From: Alphaproteobacteria bacterium MedPE-SWcel
GTDB taxonomy: Bacteria; Pseudomonadota; Alphaproteobacteria; Rhodobacterales; Rhodobacteraceae
Assembly: GCA_001874255.1 (NCBI GenBank)
Contig: MPDC01000013.1
Span: 1-64,000, forward strand
Reading direction: 5' to 3'
DNA: 64,000 bases
Part shown: piece by piece, positions 54,379 through 61,918 of the stretch
Numbering within the stretch: the stretch's first letter is position 1
Layout of the letters: each line of letters opens with the position of its first letter
Notes under the pieces: model-generated
The model's input: the letters and a program-made list of their open reading frames with translations, nothing else
What the model was told of the DNA's origin: nothing
Database searches by the model: none
Program-made: the position numbers and the translations under genes

Positions 54379-54465
54379 ACGGGCTTCTGCACCGGCAGCG
54401 GAGATTCCGGTGGCCGGGCGCCTTTTGCCGATGCCGGGCGGCGATGGCTGCCTCTCCCGGTCGAT

Positions 54466-54507
54466 CTAGTGCGACAGGTCTAGTGCGACAGGCCTAGTGC
54501 GGCGGGC
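54466..54507 (+). repeat. 14-bp tandem repeat adjoining the azlD stop codon
   Basis: CTAGTGCGACAGGT, CTAGTGCGACAGGC and CTAGTGCGGCGGGC lie in tandem and are followed at once by CTAGCCCAGCAG, where CTA is the minus-strand azlD stop. The repeat unit therefore begins with a copy of the stop codon context. Confidence 0.85.
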
Positions 54508-54852
54508 CTAGCCCAGCAGATACATCAGCCCCCAGAGACAGCAGGCGCCGCTGGCCATGGCCAGCAGTACATTCCGGGTGAGAGTGGCAACCCCAAAGGT
54601 CAGCGCCGCGGCGGTGAAGTGGATCAGGCTCGGCTCTCCTGCTGTGGGGGCAGGCCAGACCACCAGCGGGGCCACCAGGGCCGGAATGACGGCCACCGCC
54701 GTATACCGCAGGTGGCGCATCAACCAGTCGGGCATGGCGCGATTTCCCACCAGCCCGATGAAGGCAAAGCGCAGGGCGTAGGACCCGATCGCGAGGCCTG
54801 CGATGACGATCCAGAGTGTGGTGGTGTCAAATGTCGTGTCAGTGCCGTTCAT
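54508..54852 (-). CDS. azlD: AzlD-family branched-chain amino acid transport protein
   Basis: A 114-residue membrane protein with four hydrophobic segments. The family start LWIVIAGLAIGSYALRFAFIGL and VIPALVAPLVV are recognisable. AzlD works with AzlC in export of branched-chain amino acids or analogues. The ATG at 54852 overlaps the azlC stop in ATGA. Farther upstream codons of the frame lie inside azlC and are not used. Confidence 0.92.
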   Translation of the reverse strand: MNGTDTTFDTTTLWIVIAGLAIGSYALRFAFIGLVGNRAMPDWLMRHLRYTAVAVIPALVAPLVVWPAPTAGEPSLIHFTAAALTFGVATLTRNVLLAMASGACCLWGLMYLLG

Positions 54853-55583
54853 TTGTGTGTCGTCTCCGCTTGGGGCGCGGCGCGTTGCGCAAGCCACAGC
54901 TCTGCCTGGGCGCCGGCCATCATGCCCGCGAGCCCGGCCACGATCAGCCCGAGGTTATAGGGCAGCAGCGCCGCCGGCAGTGCCACGGCGCAGGCCGTGA
55001 AACAGGCCACCACATGGGCCGGTGTCCGCAGCATGGGGCCGATCATGGCGAGGAAGGCGATCGGCAACACGAAATCCAGCCCGAGGCTTTCGGGAATCGA
55101 CGCGCCGACCAGCGCGCCGGTCACGGTCGCCGCCATCCAGAACGGCGCCACCAGCCCGTTGGTTCCGAAAAAATAGGCCATCCGTTCCCGGGTGCCCCAA
55201 TCGTCGCGGCGCTCGAATTCGACCATCGAGAGCGCATAGGCCTGATCGACCGTGAGATAGGCGGCGCAGGCGCGCTGCCACAGGGGGGCGTCGCCCAGAT
55301 AGGGCGTGAGCGAGGCCGAATACATGGCCACCCGGAGGTTCACCGCAAGGGCCGAGATCAATACGATCACGGTCGGCGTATGTTCCTGCATCAGCTGCAA
55401 GGCGGTGAACTGTGCGGATCCGGCAAAGACCGCAAGCGAGAAGGCAAAGGCCTCTGCCACATTCAGACCGGCCTCTGCCGCCAGCACACCAAACAGCAAC
55501 CCGAAGGGGCCCGCGACCAGAATAAAGGGCGCACTGTCGCGGATACCTTTCCAGAAGGCGGATTTCACGGTGGAGATTGTCAT
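54849..55583 (-). CDS. azlC: AzlC-family branched-chain amino acid exporter
   Basis: A 244-residue membrane protein with about six helices. AzlC-family blocks are GIRDSAPFILVAGPFGLLFGVLA, FAGSAQFTALQLM and DQAYALSMVEF. It is coupled to azlD and divergent from fdhD with 25 bp between the start codons. AzlCD export branched-chain amino acids in Bacillus; substrate here is inferred. Confidence 0.94.
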   Translation of the reverse strand: MTISTVKSAFWKGIRDSAPFILVAGPFGLLFGVLAAEAGLNVAEAFAFSLAVFAGSAQFTALQLMQEHTPTVIVLISALAVNLRVAMYSASLTPYLGDAPLWQRACAAYLTVDQAYALSMVEFERRDDWGTRERMAYFFGTNGLVAPFWMAATVTGALVGASIPESLGLDFVLPIAFLAMIGPMLRTPAHVVACFTACAVALPAALLPYNLGLIVAGLAGMMAGAQAELWLAQRAAPQAETTHK

Positions 55584-55608
55584 GGCTGGGCCTTAGGTTA
55601 CTCGACAC

Positions 55609-56520
55609 ATGGCTACGCCTGTTGAAGGAGCTTGGCAATTGGCAAAACTGGATACAGCCGGGGGCTACCTGATCGCCCCCGACCCCGGCAATACGCGGCT
55701 GACGCGAGCGGTGACGGGCGTGGATCACCTGGGCCAGAGCACCGGGATTTCGGTGGTCGAAGAGCGCCCGCTGACGATTTACCTGAACAGGCAAGAGATC
55801 GTGACCGCCATGACCATCGGAGACTATCCGGAGTATCTGGCGCTGGGATTCCTGAAGAACCAGAACATGTTGTCCGCGACCGATGTGGTCACCCGCGTCG
55901 ACTATGACGAGGAGGTGGAGACGGTGGTGGTGCGCACCGAAGTGGAAACCTCGCATGAGGAGAAACTGAAGAAAAAGACCCGGACCTCCGGCTGCGCGGT
56001 GGGCACGGTCTTTGGCGATATGATGGAGGGGCTGGAAGCGGTGGTCTTGCCCCGGACGGAGGTGCGCGCCAGTAGGCTCTATGCGTTGGCGGCGGAGATC
56101 AACCGCACGCCGTCGCTTTATCTGGAGGCAGGCGCCATTCATGGCACGGTTCTGTGCCAGAGGGACCGGCCAATTGTCTATATGGAGGACGTGGGGCGCC
56201 ACAATGCGGTGGACAAGATCGCGGGCTGGATGCTCTCGGAAGGCGTGGAGGCCGCGGACAAGATCCTCTATACCACCGGGCGGCTGACCTCGGAAATGGT
56301 GATCAAGACCGCAATGATGGGCATCCCAGTGCTGGTCTCACGGTCGGGTTTCACCGCCTGGGGCGTGGAAATCGCACGACAGGTTGGCCTCACCCTGATC
56401 GGGCGGATGCGGGGGCAGCGGTTTGTCTGTCTGGCCGGGGACGCGCGGCTTGTGCGTGATGTCGACCCGGAGGGTTTGCCCGCCGAAGATGGGAAGCATC
56501 GTCGAAAGGGCGCCCGATGA
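55609..56520 (+). CDS. fdhD: Formate dehydrogenase accessory sulfurtransferase FdhD
   Basis: A 303-residue protein that delivers sulfur to the bis-MGD cofactor of formate dehydrogenase. The Cys loop reads TSGCAVGTVFG with a single C129, where E. coli FdhD has a pair (C-x2-C). VEDVGRHNAVDKIAG (here YMEDVGRHNAVDKIAGW) and GRLTSEMVIKTAMMGIPVLVSRS are highly typical. It heads the fdhD-mobA-mobB-moeA run. No formate dehydrogenase genes are in the window. The N-terminal ~25 residues are variable. Confidence 0.95.
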   Translation: MATPVEGAWQLAKLDTAGGYLIAPDPGNTRLTRAVTGVDHLGQSTGISVVEERPLTIYLNRQEIVTAMTIGDYPEYLALGFLKNQNMLSATDVVTRVDYDEEVETVVVRTEVETSHEEKLKKKTRTSGCAVGTVFGDMMEGLEAVVLPRTEVRASRLYALAAEINRTPSLYLEAGAIHGTVLCQRDRPIVYMEDVGRHNAVDKIAGWMLSEGVEAADKILYTTGRLTSEMVIKTAMMGIPVLVSRSGFTAWGVEIARQVGLTLIGRMRGQRFVCLAGDARLVRDVDPEGLPAEDGKHRRKGAR

Positions 56521-56617
56521 CCGGCGGCGGCGGGGCCGCGCCTCGGGGCCATCGAGGCCCACTCGGCGCGGGGCCTGGCTGCGCCACGCCGGGCGCCTGT
56601 GGCAAAGGAAAGCGGTC

Positions 56618-57271
56618 ATGACGCAGCCTCTTGGAGTGATCCTCGCGGGCGGGCTCGCCACGCGCATGGGCGGCGGCGACAAGGGGCTGCTGATGCTGGG
56701 GGGGCAAAGCCTGCTGTCCCGGGTCGCGGAGCGGCTTTCGCCGCAGGTCGCGGAACTTGCCCTCAACGCGAATGGGGATGCGGCGCGGTTTGCCCATCTC
56801 GGCCTGCCCGTTGTGGCCGATAGCATCGAGGGGTTCGCGGGTCCGTTGGCCGGGGTTCTGGCCGGGCTCGACTGGGCGGCCGCAGAAGGCGCCGAGGCCA
56901 TCGTGACCGCCGCCGCCGATACGCCGTTTTTCCCGCAGGATCTGGTGACGCGGCTGGTGGCCGCCTCGGCCGGGCAGCGGCATCCGCTGGTTCTCGCCGC
57001 GACGCGCAAAGGCGAGGGCGAGACCTTGAAATCACAGGCGGCGTCGCGACAGCCGCGCGGCCGGTTCAATCGCCATCCCACATTCGGCCTCTGGCCGGTT
57101 GCGCTGCGGGAGGAATTGCGTTCGGCGCTTGCGGGTGGTCTGCGCAAGGTGGTGCTCTGGACCGACGAACACGGCGGCCGTGAAGCGCTGTTTGACTCTG
57201 TCCCGTTCGATCCCTTCTTCAACGTCAATACGCCCGAAGATCTAGCGCGTGCGGAGGCGCTCTTGATATGA
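56618..57271 (+). CDS. mobA: Molybdenum cofactor guanylyltransferase MobA
   Basis: A 217-residue nucleotidyltransferase that adds GMP to molybdopterin to form MGD. The N-terminal GTP-binding motif GVILAGGLATRMGGGDKGLL is intact at about 6-25; DTPFFPQDLV carries the metal-binding Asp and FNVNTPEDL ends the fold. The ATG at 56618 has AAAGGAAAG upstream. It overlaps mobB by four bases. The 97 bp before it, after fdhD, is a GC-rich palindromic stretch. Confidence 0.94.
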   Translation: MTQPLGVILAGGLATRMGGGDKGLLMLGGQSLLSRVAERLSPQVAELALNANGDAARFAHLGLPVVADSIEGFAGPLAGVLAGLDWAAAEGAEAIVTAAADTPFFPQDLVTRLVAASAGQRHPLVLAATRKGEGETLKSQAASRQPRGRFNRHPTFGLWPVALREELRSALAGGLRKVVLWTDEHGGREALFDSVPFDPFFNVNTPEDLARAEALLI

Positions 57272-57759
57272 AGCTCTATGGGGTGACCGGCTGGAAAAAC
57301 AATGGCAAGACCGGCCTGATGGAGCGGTTGGTGGCGGAGTTCACCTCGCGGGGGCTGACGGTCTCGACGCTGAAGCATGCGCATCATGCGACAGATGTGG
57401 ATCAGCCGGGCACCGACAGTTTTCGGCACCGCCTGGCGGGTGCGTCAGAAGTGGTTCTGGCCTCTCCCAATCGTGTGGCGATCATGCAGGAGTTGCGCGG
57501 CGCCACCGAGCCGGCACTGACCGACCTGCTGGCGCGCATGCGGCCCGTGGATCTGATCCTGATCGAGGGCTTCAAACGTGAAGTGCACCCGAAAATCGAA
57601 GCCCATCGCGCCGCGGCGGGTCATCCGCTGATTGCGCCGGACGATCCGAGTATCCGGGCCGTTGCCACCGACACGCCGCTGGATCTGGACCGGCCGGTGT
57701 TCGATTTGAACGATACTGCCGGGGTTGCGGATTTCATTGCCCGCGAGCTGGATCTTTGA
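57268..57759 (+). CDS. mobB: Molybdopterin-guanine dinucleotide biosynthesis protein MobB
   Basis: A 163-residue GTP-binding protein. The P-loop GWKNNGKTGL is at about 7-16. STLKHAHHATDVDQPGTDSFRHRLAGA and LILIEGFKREVHPKIE are MobB signatures. MobB is thought to help MobA deliver GTP but is dispensable in E. coli. Start overlaps mobA in ATGA. Its stop TTGA overlaps a doubtful 89-codon frame that runs to moeA. Confidence 0.94.
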   Translation: MKLYGVTGWKNNGKTGLMERLVAEFTSRGLTVSTLKHAHHATDVDQPGTDSFRHRLAGASEVVLASPNRVAIMQELRGATEPALTDLLARMRPVDLILIEGFKREVHPKIEAHRAAAGHPLIAPDDPSIRAVATDTPLDLDRPVFDLNDTAGVADFIARELDL

Positions 57760-58025
57760 ACGCGGGTGTCAAAATGGTCCGGGCGCCAGCCGTCCGGATG
57801 TCCAGACCTGAGGCGAGACACGGGTCGCGCCACCGGGTTTTGGTCCGCAGCTCGTATGGCAGAGCCAGCCCGAATGTGCCTGCCGACGGCGGAGGCCACC
57901 CGGTTTGGCCTGCGGTGGCACTGGACCTCGCGCGGTGCGCTGCGGCAAACCGGAACCCGATATCGATCATGGATCTCCGTCCGAACGAGGCGGACTGGAG
58001 GCCAAGCGTGGAGCCGACCCTATGA
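57756..58025 (+). other. Uncertain 89-codon frame bridging mobB and moeA
   Basis: The 262 bp between mobB and moeA contain one frame that begins at TTG within the mobB stop (TTGA) and ends within the moeA start (ATGA). Such double overlap is what a translationally coupled gene would show. The product, however, is Arg/Pro/Ala-rich with no helix or known motif, and two other frames are also open here. I see no gene I can defend; either a decayed gene or spacer. Confidence 0.25.
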
Positions 58026-59281
58026 CCCTGACGCCGCCGCCCCTCAGCAACGATTGCTTTGCCCTGCCACAGGGGGTGAACTGGACACCGGTGGATCAGG
58101 CGCTGGCGATGCTGCGCGACCGCCTCGGCGTGGTCACCGCGACCGAAATGGTGCCTTTGTCCGAGGCGCTTGGCCGGGTCCTGGCGACGGATGTCACGGC
58201 GCGGCGCTCGCATCCGCCGCTGCCCAATACCGCGGTGGATGGCTATGGTTTCGCAGGGGGACGCCCGGCGGGGCCGCATGTGCTTCCGTTGGCTCCGGGG
58301 CGGGCTGCGGCCGGGGTTCGCCATGATCTCGCGGTGCCGGAAGGGGCCGCCATCCGCGTCCTGACCGGCGCCGCCTTGCCCGAGGGCGTCGATACGGTGA
58401 TCCTCGAGGAAGACGTGCGCTGCGATGGTGCTCAGATCGCCTTCAACGGGCCCTTGAAGGCGGGGGCAAACACCCGACAGGCCGGCGAGGATGTGGAGGC
58501 GCAGGATGTGATCCTGCGTGCGGCGCGGGTGGTGACGCCTGCCGACCTGGCATTGGCCGCCGCAACAGGGCTGGAGCGGCTGTGCGTTCGCAAACGGCTG
58601 AAAGTGGCGGTGATTTCAACCGGGGACGAGCTGGTCGAGCCGGGGCAGGAGGCCGCCCCGGGGCAGATCTTTGATGCCAATCGGCCAATGTTGCTCGGGC
58701 TGATGCATGAATTCGGCTTTGCAGGCCTCGATATGGGGCGGGTTGGCGATGACCGGGATGCGTTGCATGCGGCGCTGGACGCGGCTGCGGGGCAGGCGGA
58801 TGTGATCGTGACCAGTGGCGGCGCCTCCGCCGGGGACGAGGACCATGTCTCGGCCTTGCTGCGCGAGGCCGGGGCGATGCAGCAATGGCGCATCGCCCTG
58901 AAGCCCGGGCGCCCGCTGGCATTGGGGATGTGGCAGGGCACTCCGGTGTTCGGCTTGCCGGGAAACCCGGTGGCGGCGCTGGTCTGTTCGCTGATCTTCG
59001 CGCGACCGGCCATTGGGCTGATGGCGGGGGCGGGCTGGTCGGAGCCCTTGGGATACAACCTGCCCGCGGCCTTTCGAAAACGCAAGAAGGCCGGGCGGCG
59101 GGAGTATTTGCGGGCACGGGTACGGGACGGCAGGGCAGAGGTCTTTGCCTCCGAAGGTTCCGGCCGGATCTCCGGGCTGAGTTGGGCAGACGGGCTGGTC
59201 GAGCTGCCCGACGGGGCCGTGGACATTGAACCGGGGGACACCGTCCGTTTTCTTCCCTATACCAGTTTCGGATTGAAATAG
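58022..59281 (+). CDS. moeA: Molybdopterin molybdenumtransferase MoeA
   Basis: A 419-residue enzyme inserting molybdate into adenylated molybdopterin. Blocks: VPLSEALGRVLATDV, PNTAVDGYGFAG, VRVLTGAALPEG-type IRVLTGAALPEGVDTVI, KVAVISTGDELVEPG, SGGASAGDEDHV, and KPGRPLALGMWQGTPVFGLP followed by GNPVAAL. The fold is complete. The ATG at 58022 overlaps the stop of the doubtful frame before it. It completes the fdhD-mobAB-moeA cofactor run. Confidence 0.95.
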   Translation: MTLTPPPLSNDCFALPQGVNWTPVDQALAMLRDRLGVVTATEMVPLSEALGRVLATDVTARRSHPPLPNTAVDGYGFAGGRPAGPHVLPLAPGRAAAGVRHDLAVPEGAAIRVLTGAALPEGVDTVILEEDVRCDGAQIAFNGPLKAGANTRQAGEDVEAQDVILRAARVVTPADLALAAATGLERLCVRKRLKVAVISTGDELVEPGQEAAPGQIFDANRPMLLGLMHEFGFAGLDMGRVGDDRDALHAALDAAAGQADVIVTSGGASAGDEDHVSALLREAGAMQQWRIALKPGRPLALGMWQGTPVFGLPGNPVAALVCSLIFARPAIGLMAGAGWSEPLGYNLPAAFRKRKKAGRREYLRARVRDGRAEVFASEGSGRISGLSWADGLVELPDGAVDIEPGDTVRFLPYTSFGLK

Positions 59282-59376
59282 CGGCGATTGGAAAGCGTGC
59301 ATGGGGAACAGTGCAATGAAAACGGTGCATTGACCGCCTGACATCCTGTCTCCGGACTGTCTCCGGACGGTGCCGC

Positions 59377-59446
59377 GCGCCCGCAGGGCGCCGGGCCCAA
59401 CGGGAAGAGGCGCCGCAGGGCGTCGATGACGGGCGGGAGCCCCCCC
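59377..59446 (+). repeat. Dispersed two-arm hairpin element, copy A (best conserved)
   Basis: Hairpin 1 GCGCCC-GCA-GGGCGC (59377-59391), arm 1 CCGGGCCCAACGGGAAGA (59391-59408), hairpin 2 GGCGCC-GCAG-GGCGTC (59409-59424), arm 2 GATGACGGGCGGGAGCCCCC (59425-59444). It lies between the convergent moeA and membrane-protein genes. Confidence 0.85.
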
Positions 59447-59558
59447 GTGCCGAAGGTGTTTCCCGACGTTTGGATGCCGTGCTCTTGCGCCGGAAATTCT
59501 GTGCCAGCAACATGGCCCTGTGTTTCCGGTATTCCCAGTTCTTTCCGGCCGGCGGGTG

Positions 59559-60590
59559 CTAGTCGAAGGTGCCCGCGACGCGCCCCAGAAGCATGAAGGC
59601 ACGCGCCGTACGTGTATCGCTGAGGGCCGAGATTTCAGCATCAGAGGCGTCGGCTTCGAAGCGGGTAAACATCTGATCGAACCGTCGCAGAAAATGATGC
59701 GCGGAATCGCGAAAAATCGGATCCTGTCTCATCCGCGCAGAGGACAGCGCCAGCGAGCTGCGGTCCCGGATGCCGCCAAGTGCCGCGACCGCGCGGCCTC
59801 TGGCCCCATGTGCAAATTGCCGCCAGATATCAGGTCGGGCCCGGTCCGGGCGCAGATCATCCATATAGATCCCCTCTTGACTGAGGAGGGTGAGGACGTC
59901 CTGCGCGGCGCGGATCACCTGTGCCGTATGCCGGTCCTTCAGCGCCAGACGCAGAGAGACAAAGCCCTCTTCGTCCTCGGAGGTTTCGGGGAAATTCAAC
60001 GCACGGATAAAATGCTCGTTGGACAGCGGCGGCGACATTTCCTCGGCTGGGGTGCCAAGTTGCAGGGTGCCCTGATCGGCCACGGCCTCCATGGCCTTTG
60101 ACGGAATGGCGAGCCGTTCCGGGCTGCGTCGGCTGGTCTGGAATGTGGCCAGAACCGTCTCTGTCTTGCGAGCGGTTTCCGCGATTTCCTCGAGCTTTTT
60201 TGTGACCGAGGGTTCGCTCACCACTGCAGCGGCCTGCGAATGCGCGAGATACATGTGGCGCAGGCTTGAGATCGCCGCGTGCAGGCGCTCGGTTTCCTCG
60301 CGCATGACACGGGAAGCGCGCAACGCGATGGCGGCCACGACGAGCATCAGCACCGGCATCATGACAGCCAGAACCCGGACCAGAGGCGCGTTCCATTCGG
60401 TCGACATTGCCGCCTCCGGTGCCAGCACATAAAAGGCAACCACTCCCAGCGCCCAGAGAGCCCCAAGAGCGAGCGTAACGACTTCGGGCAGGCCAAGGGG
60501 CGCGCGGGCGCTGCTGTCGAGGTCAGGCAACGCCATACCGGTCTGTCTGGCAGCAGCCGATTTGTCCCTGTCGGTGGAGTCGCTGGTCAT
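59559..60590 (-). CDS. Conserved membrane protein of unknown function
   Basis: A 343-residue protein with two closely spaced membrane helices (about 38-57 and 71-90) and a large cytoplasmic C-terminal part. A coiled-coil-like segment (about 96-150, REETERLHAAISSLRHM) follows the helices. The end (ARMRQDPIFRDSAHHFLRRFDQMF) is helical. I recognise it only as a type common in Rhodobacteraceae. It is 38 bp downstream of greA on the same strand. Confidence 0.8.
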   Translation of the reverse strand: MTSDSTDRDKSAAARQTGMALPDLDSSARAPLGLPEVVTLALGALWALGVVAFYVLAPEAAMSTEWNAPLVRVLAVMMPVLMLVVAAIALRASRVMREETERLHAAISSLRHMYLAHSQAAAVVSEPSVTKKLEEIAETARKTETVLATFQTSRRSPERLAIPSKAMEAVADQGTLQLGTPAEEMSPPLSNEHFIRALNFPETSEDEEGFVSLRLALKDRHTAQVIRAAQDVLTLLSQEGIYMDDLRPDRARPDIWRQFAHGARGRAVAALGGIRDRSSLALSSARMRQDPIFRDSAHHFLRRFDQMFTRFEADASDAEISALSDTRTARAFMLLGRVAGTFD

Positions 60591-60628
60591 GGTCTGCCCG
60601 CTATGTCATTGGCAAGGTTTTGCTTTGC

Positions 60629-61099
60629 TCAGGCGTAGATGATCTTGAGGATCTCGTAGGACCGTTCGCCGCCCGGAGTGCGTACCTCTACACTGTCGCC
60701 TTCTTCCTTGCCAATCAAGGCGCGTGCGATGGGGGATTTCACATTCAGCAATCCGGCTTCGATATTGGCTTCGTGCTCGCCGACGATCTGCCAGGTCTTC
60801 TCATCTTCGGTGTCTTCATCGACGACGGTGACGCGCGCGCCGAATTTGATTGCGCCGGATAGTTTCTTCGGGTCGATCACATCGGCCAGCGACAGGATGC
60901 CCTCGAGCTCCTTGATCCGGCCCTCGATGAAGGACTGTTTCTCGCGGGCGGAATGGTATTCGGCGTTTTCCGACAAATCACCCAGTTCACGCGCCTCGGC
61001 GATGGCTGCGATGATGGCTGGGCGCTCCACGCTCTTGAGGGTCTTCAGTTCTGCTCCCAGGGCCTGAAAGCCCGCGGGCGTCATCGGGATCTTGTCCAT
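60629..61099 (-). CDS. greA: Transcription elongation factor GreA
   Basis: A 156-residue cleavage factor that rescues backtracked RNA polymerase. The N-terminal coiled coil (about 1-75, with [24 protein letters not shown] holding the acidic tip Asp and Glu) precedes the FKBP-like C-terminal domain ([26 protein letters not shown], then [14 protein letters not shown]). The ATG at 61099 begins [14 protein letters not shown], the usual start; the open frame before it is not part of the protein. Confidence 0.96.
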   Translation of the reverse strand: MDKIPMTPAGFQALGAELKTLKSVERPAIIAAIAEARELGDLSENAEYHSAREKQSFIEGRIKELEGILSLADVIDPKKLSGAIKFGARVTVVDEDTEDEKTWQIVGEHEANIEAGLLNVKSPIARALIGKEEGDSVEVRTPGGERSYEILKIIYA

Positions 61100-61430
61100 G
61101 GTCTTGTCCGCTTTCGTCTGGTCGTTTTTTGTTTGCTCGGGTCTATTGAACGCCGCCGCCCCGCCGCGGAGAGCAGCGGGGCGAGCCGTCGTGTTGGCAG
61201 ATACCAGACCCAATCGCGGGCGCAATTGCAAGGGGGCTGCGTGTGATCCGCGAGGTTTTGCTGCCTATAGCGTGTGTTTCACCTGCCTATAGCGTGTGTT
61301 TCACACAGTCACGCGCGTCTGCGGGCGGGGCGGTGCAGGCCCGGTTGGTCGTGACCAGAACCGAACACGGCCCGGTCGGCGCGGCCCGAAATCACGGGTC
61401 AGATGGCGGGGCGCCGCAAGGAACATCAGC
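61100..61430. other. Intergenic region upstream of greA, with tandem duplication
   Basis: No gene is supported. It holds the probable greA promoter near its left end, an exact 22-bp tandem duplication at 61261-61304 and GC-rich spacer behind the VOC gene. Confidence 0.5.
61261..61304 (+). repeat. Exact 22-bp tandem duplication
   Basis: A 22-bp unit starting CTGCCTATAGCG and ending TGTGTTTCAC is present twice without a gap and without a mismatch, suggesting a recent event. Confidence 0.92.
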
Positions 61431-61811
61431 TCAATCATATTGCACCAGCTCGTATTCCACGCTGTTCTCATCCCGGAAATAAAAGCGCCGGCCGGGTTCA
61501 TAGTCGCCGTGGTTCATCGGCGTGTACCCGGCTTCCTTTACCGCGGCTTCCGCGCGGTCGAGGTCATCAACGATCAGGGCGATATGGTTCAGCGCGCCTT
61601 TGGTGGAATAGGGCGCGGCTGCGTCGGCCAGTGGTTCTGCCGGATTGTAGAGCGCGATGTAGCTGTCCTTGCTGCCCACATGCACGGTGTAGCCGCCATT
61701 GATCGCAGGCCCCTGCCAGCGGATCCGCCAGCCAAAGATCTTTTCCATCCAGGCGGCGGTTTCGTCGGGATCAGAGACGCAAAGGTTCGCGTGTTCGAGA
61801 AGTGCAGTCAT
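61431..61811 (-). CDS. VOC-family (glyoxalase/lyase-type) protein
   Basis: A 126-residue metal-dependent vicinal-oxygen-chelate protein. The two beta-alpha-beta modules contain H7 (LEHANLCVSDPDETA), an NHIALIVDDL block with the second His, and VEYELVQ with the acidic metal ligand. Possible roles are detoxification of reactive electrophiles or antibiotics; none is shown. It is divergent from soxR and carries a SoxR-like promoter, which points to a redox-stress role. Confidence 0.88.
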   Translation of the reverse strand: MTALLEHANLCVSDPDETAAWMEKIFGWRIRWQGPAINGGYTVHVGSKDSYIALYNPAEPLADAAAPYSTKGALNHIALIVDDLDRAEAAVKEAGYTPMNHGDYEPGRRFYFRDENSVEYELVQYD

Positions 61812-61842
61812 GACAGAGGCTCCTTTTTTATTGCCTGAGTCG

Positions 61843-61873
61843 AACGTAATTTCTAAACCTAACTTGAGCTCAA
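61843..61873 (-). promoter_or_regulatory. Probable SoxR-controlled promoter of the VOC gene
   Basis: On the minus strand TTGAGC (-35, 61868-61873) and TACGTT (-10, 61843-61848) are 19 bp apart, the over-long spacing of MerR/SoxR-type promoters. Between them CTCAAGTTAGGTTTAG (61853-61868) matches the E. coli SoxR box core CTCAAGTTAACTTGAG at 13 of 16 positions. Confidence 0.75.
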
Positions 61874-61918
61874 GCTATTTTTTGACCTTGCAGCATCCGT
61901 TTGGACAAGGAGGGTTTC

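Noticed and set aside
56521-56617. The palindromic gap between fdhD and mobA as another two-arm element
   Set aside because: It is GC-rich and self-complementary but lacks both conserved arms.
61863-61874. CTTGAGCTCAAG palindrome as the SoxR operator itself
   Set aside because: Half-sites are in the opposite order to the SoxR box; the overlapping match CTCAAGTTAGGTTTAG with 19-bp promoter spacing is better.
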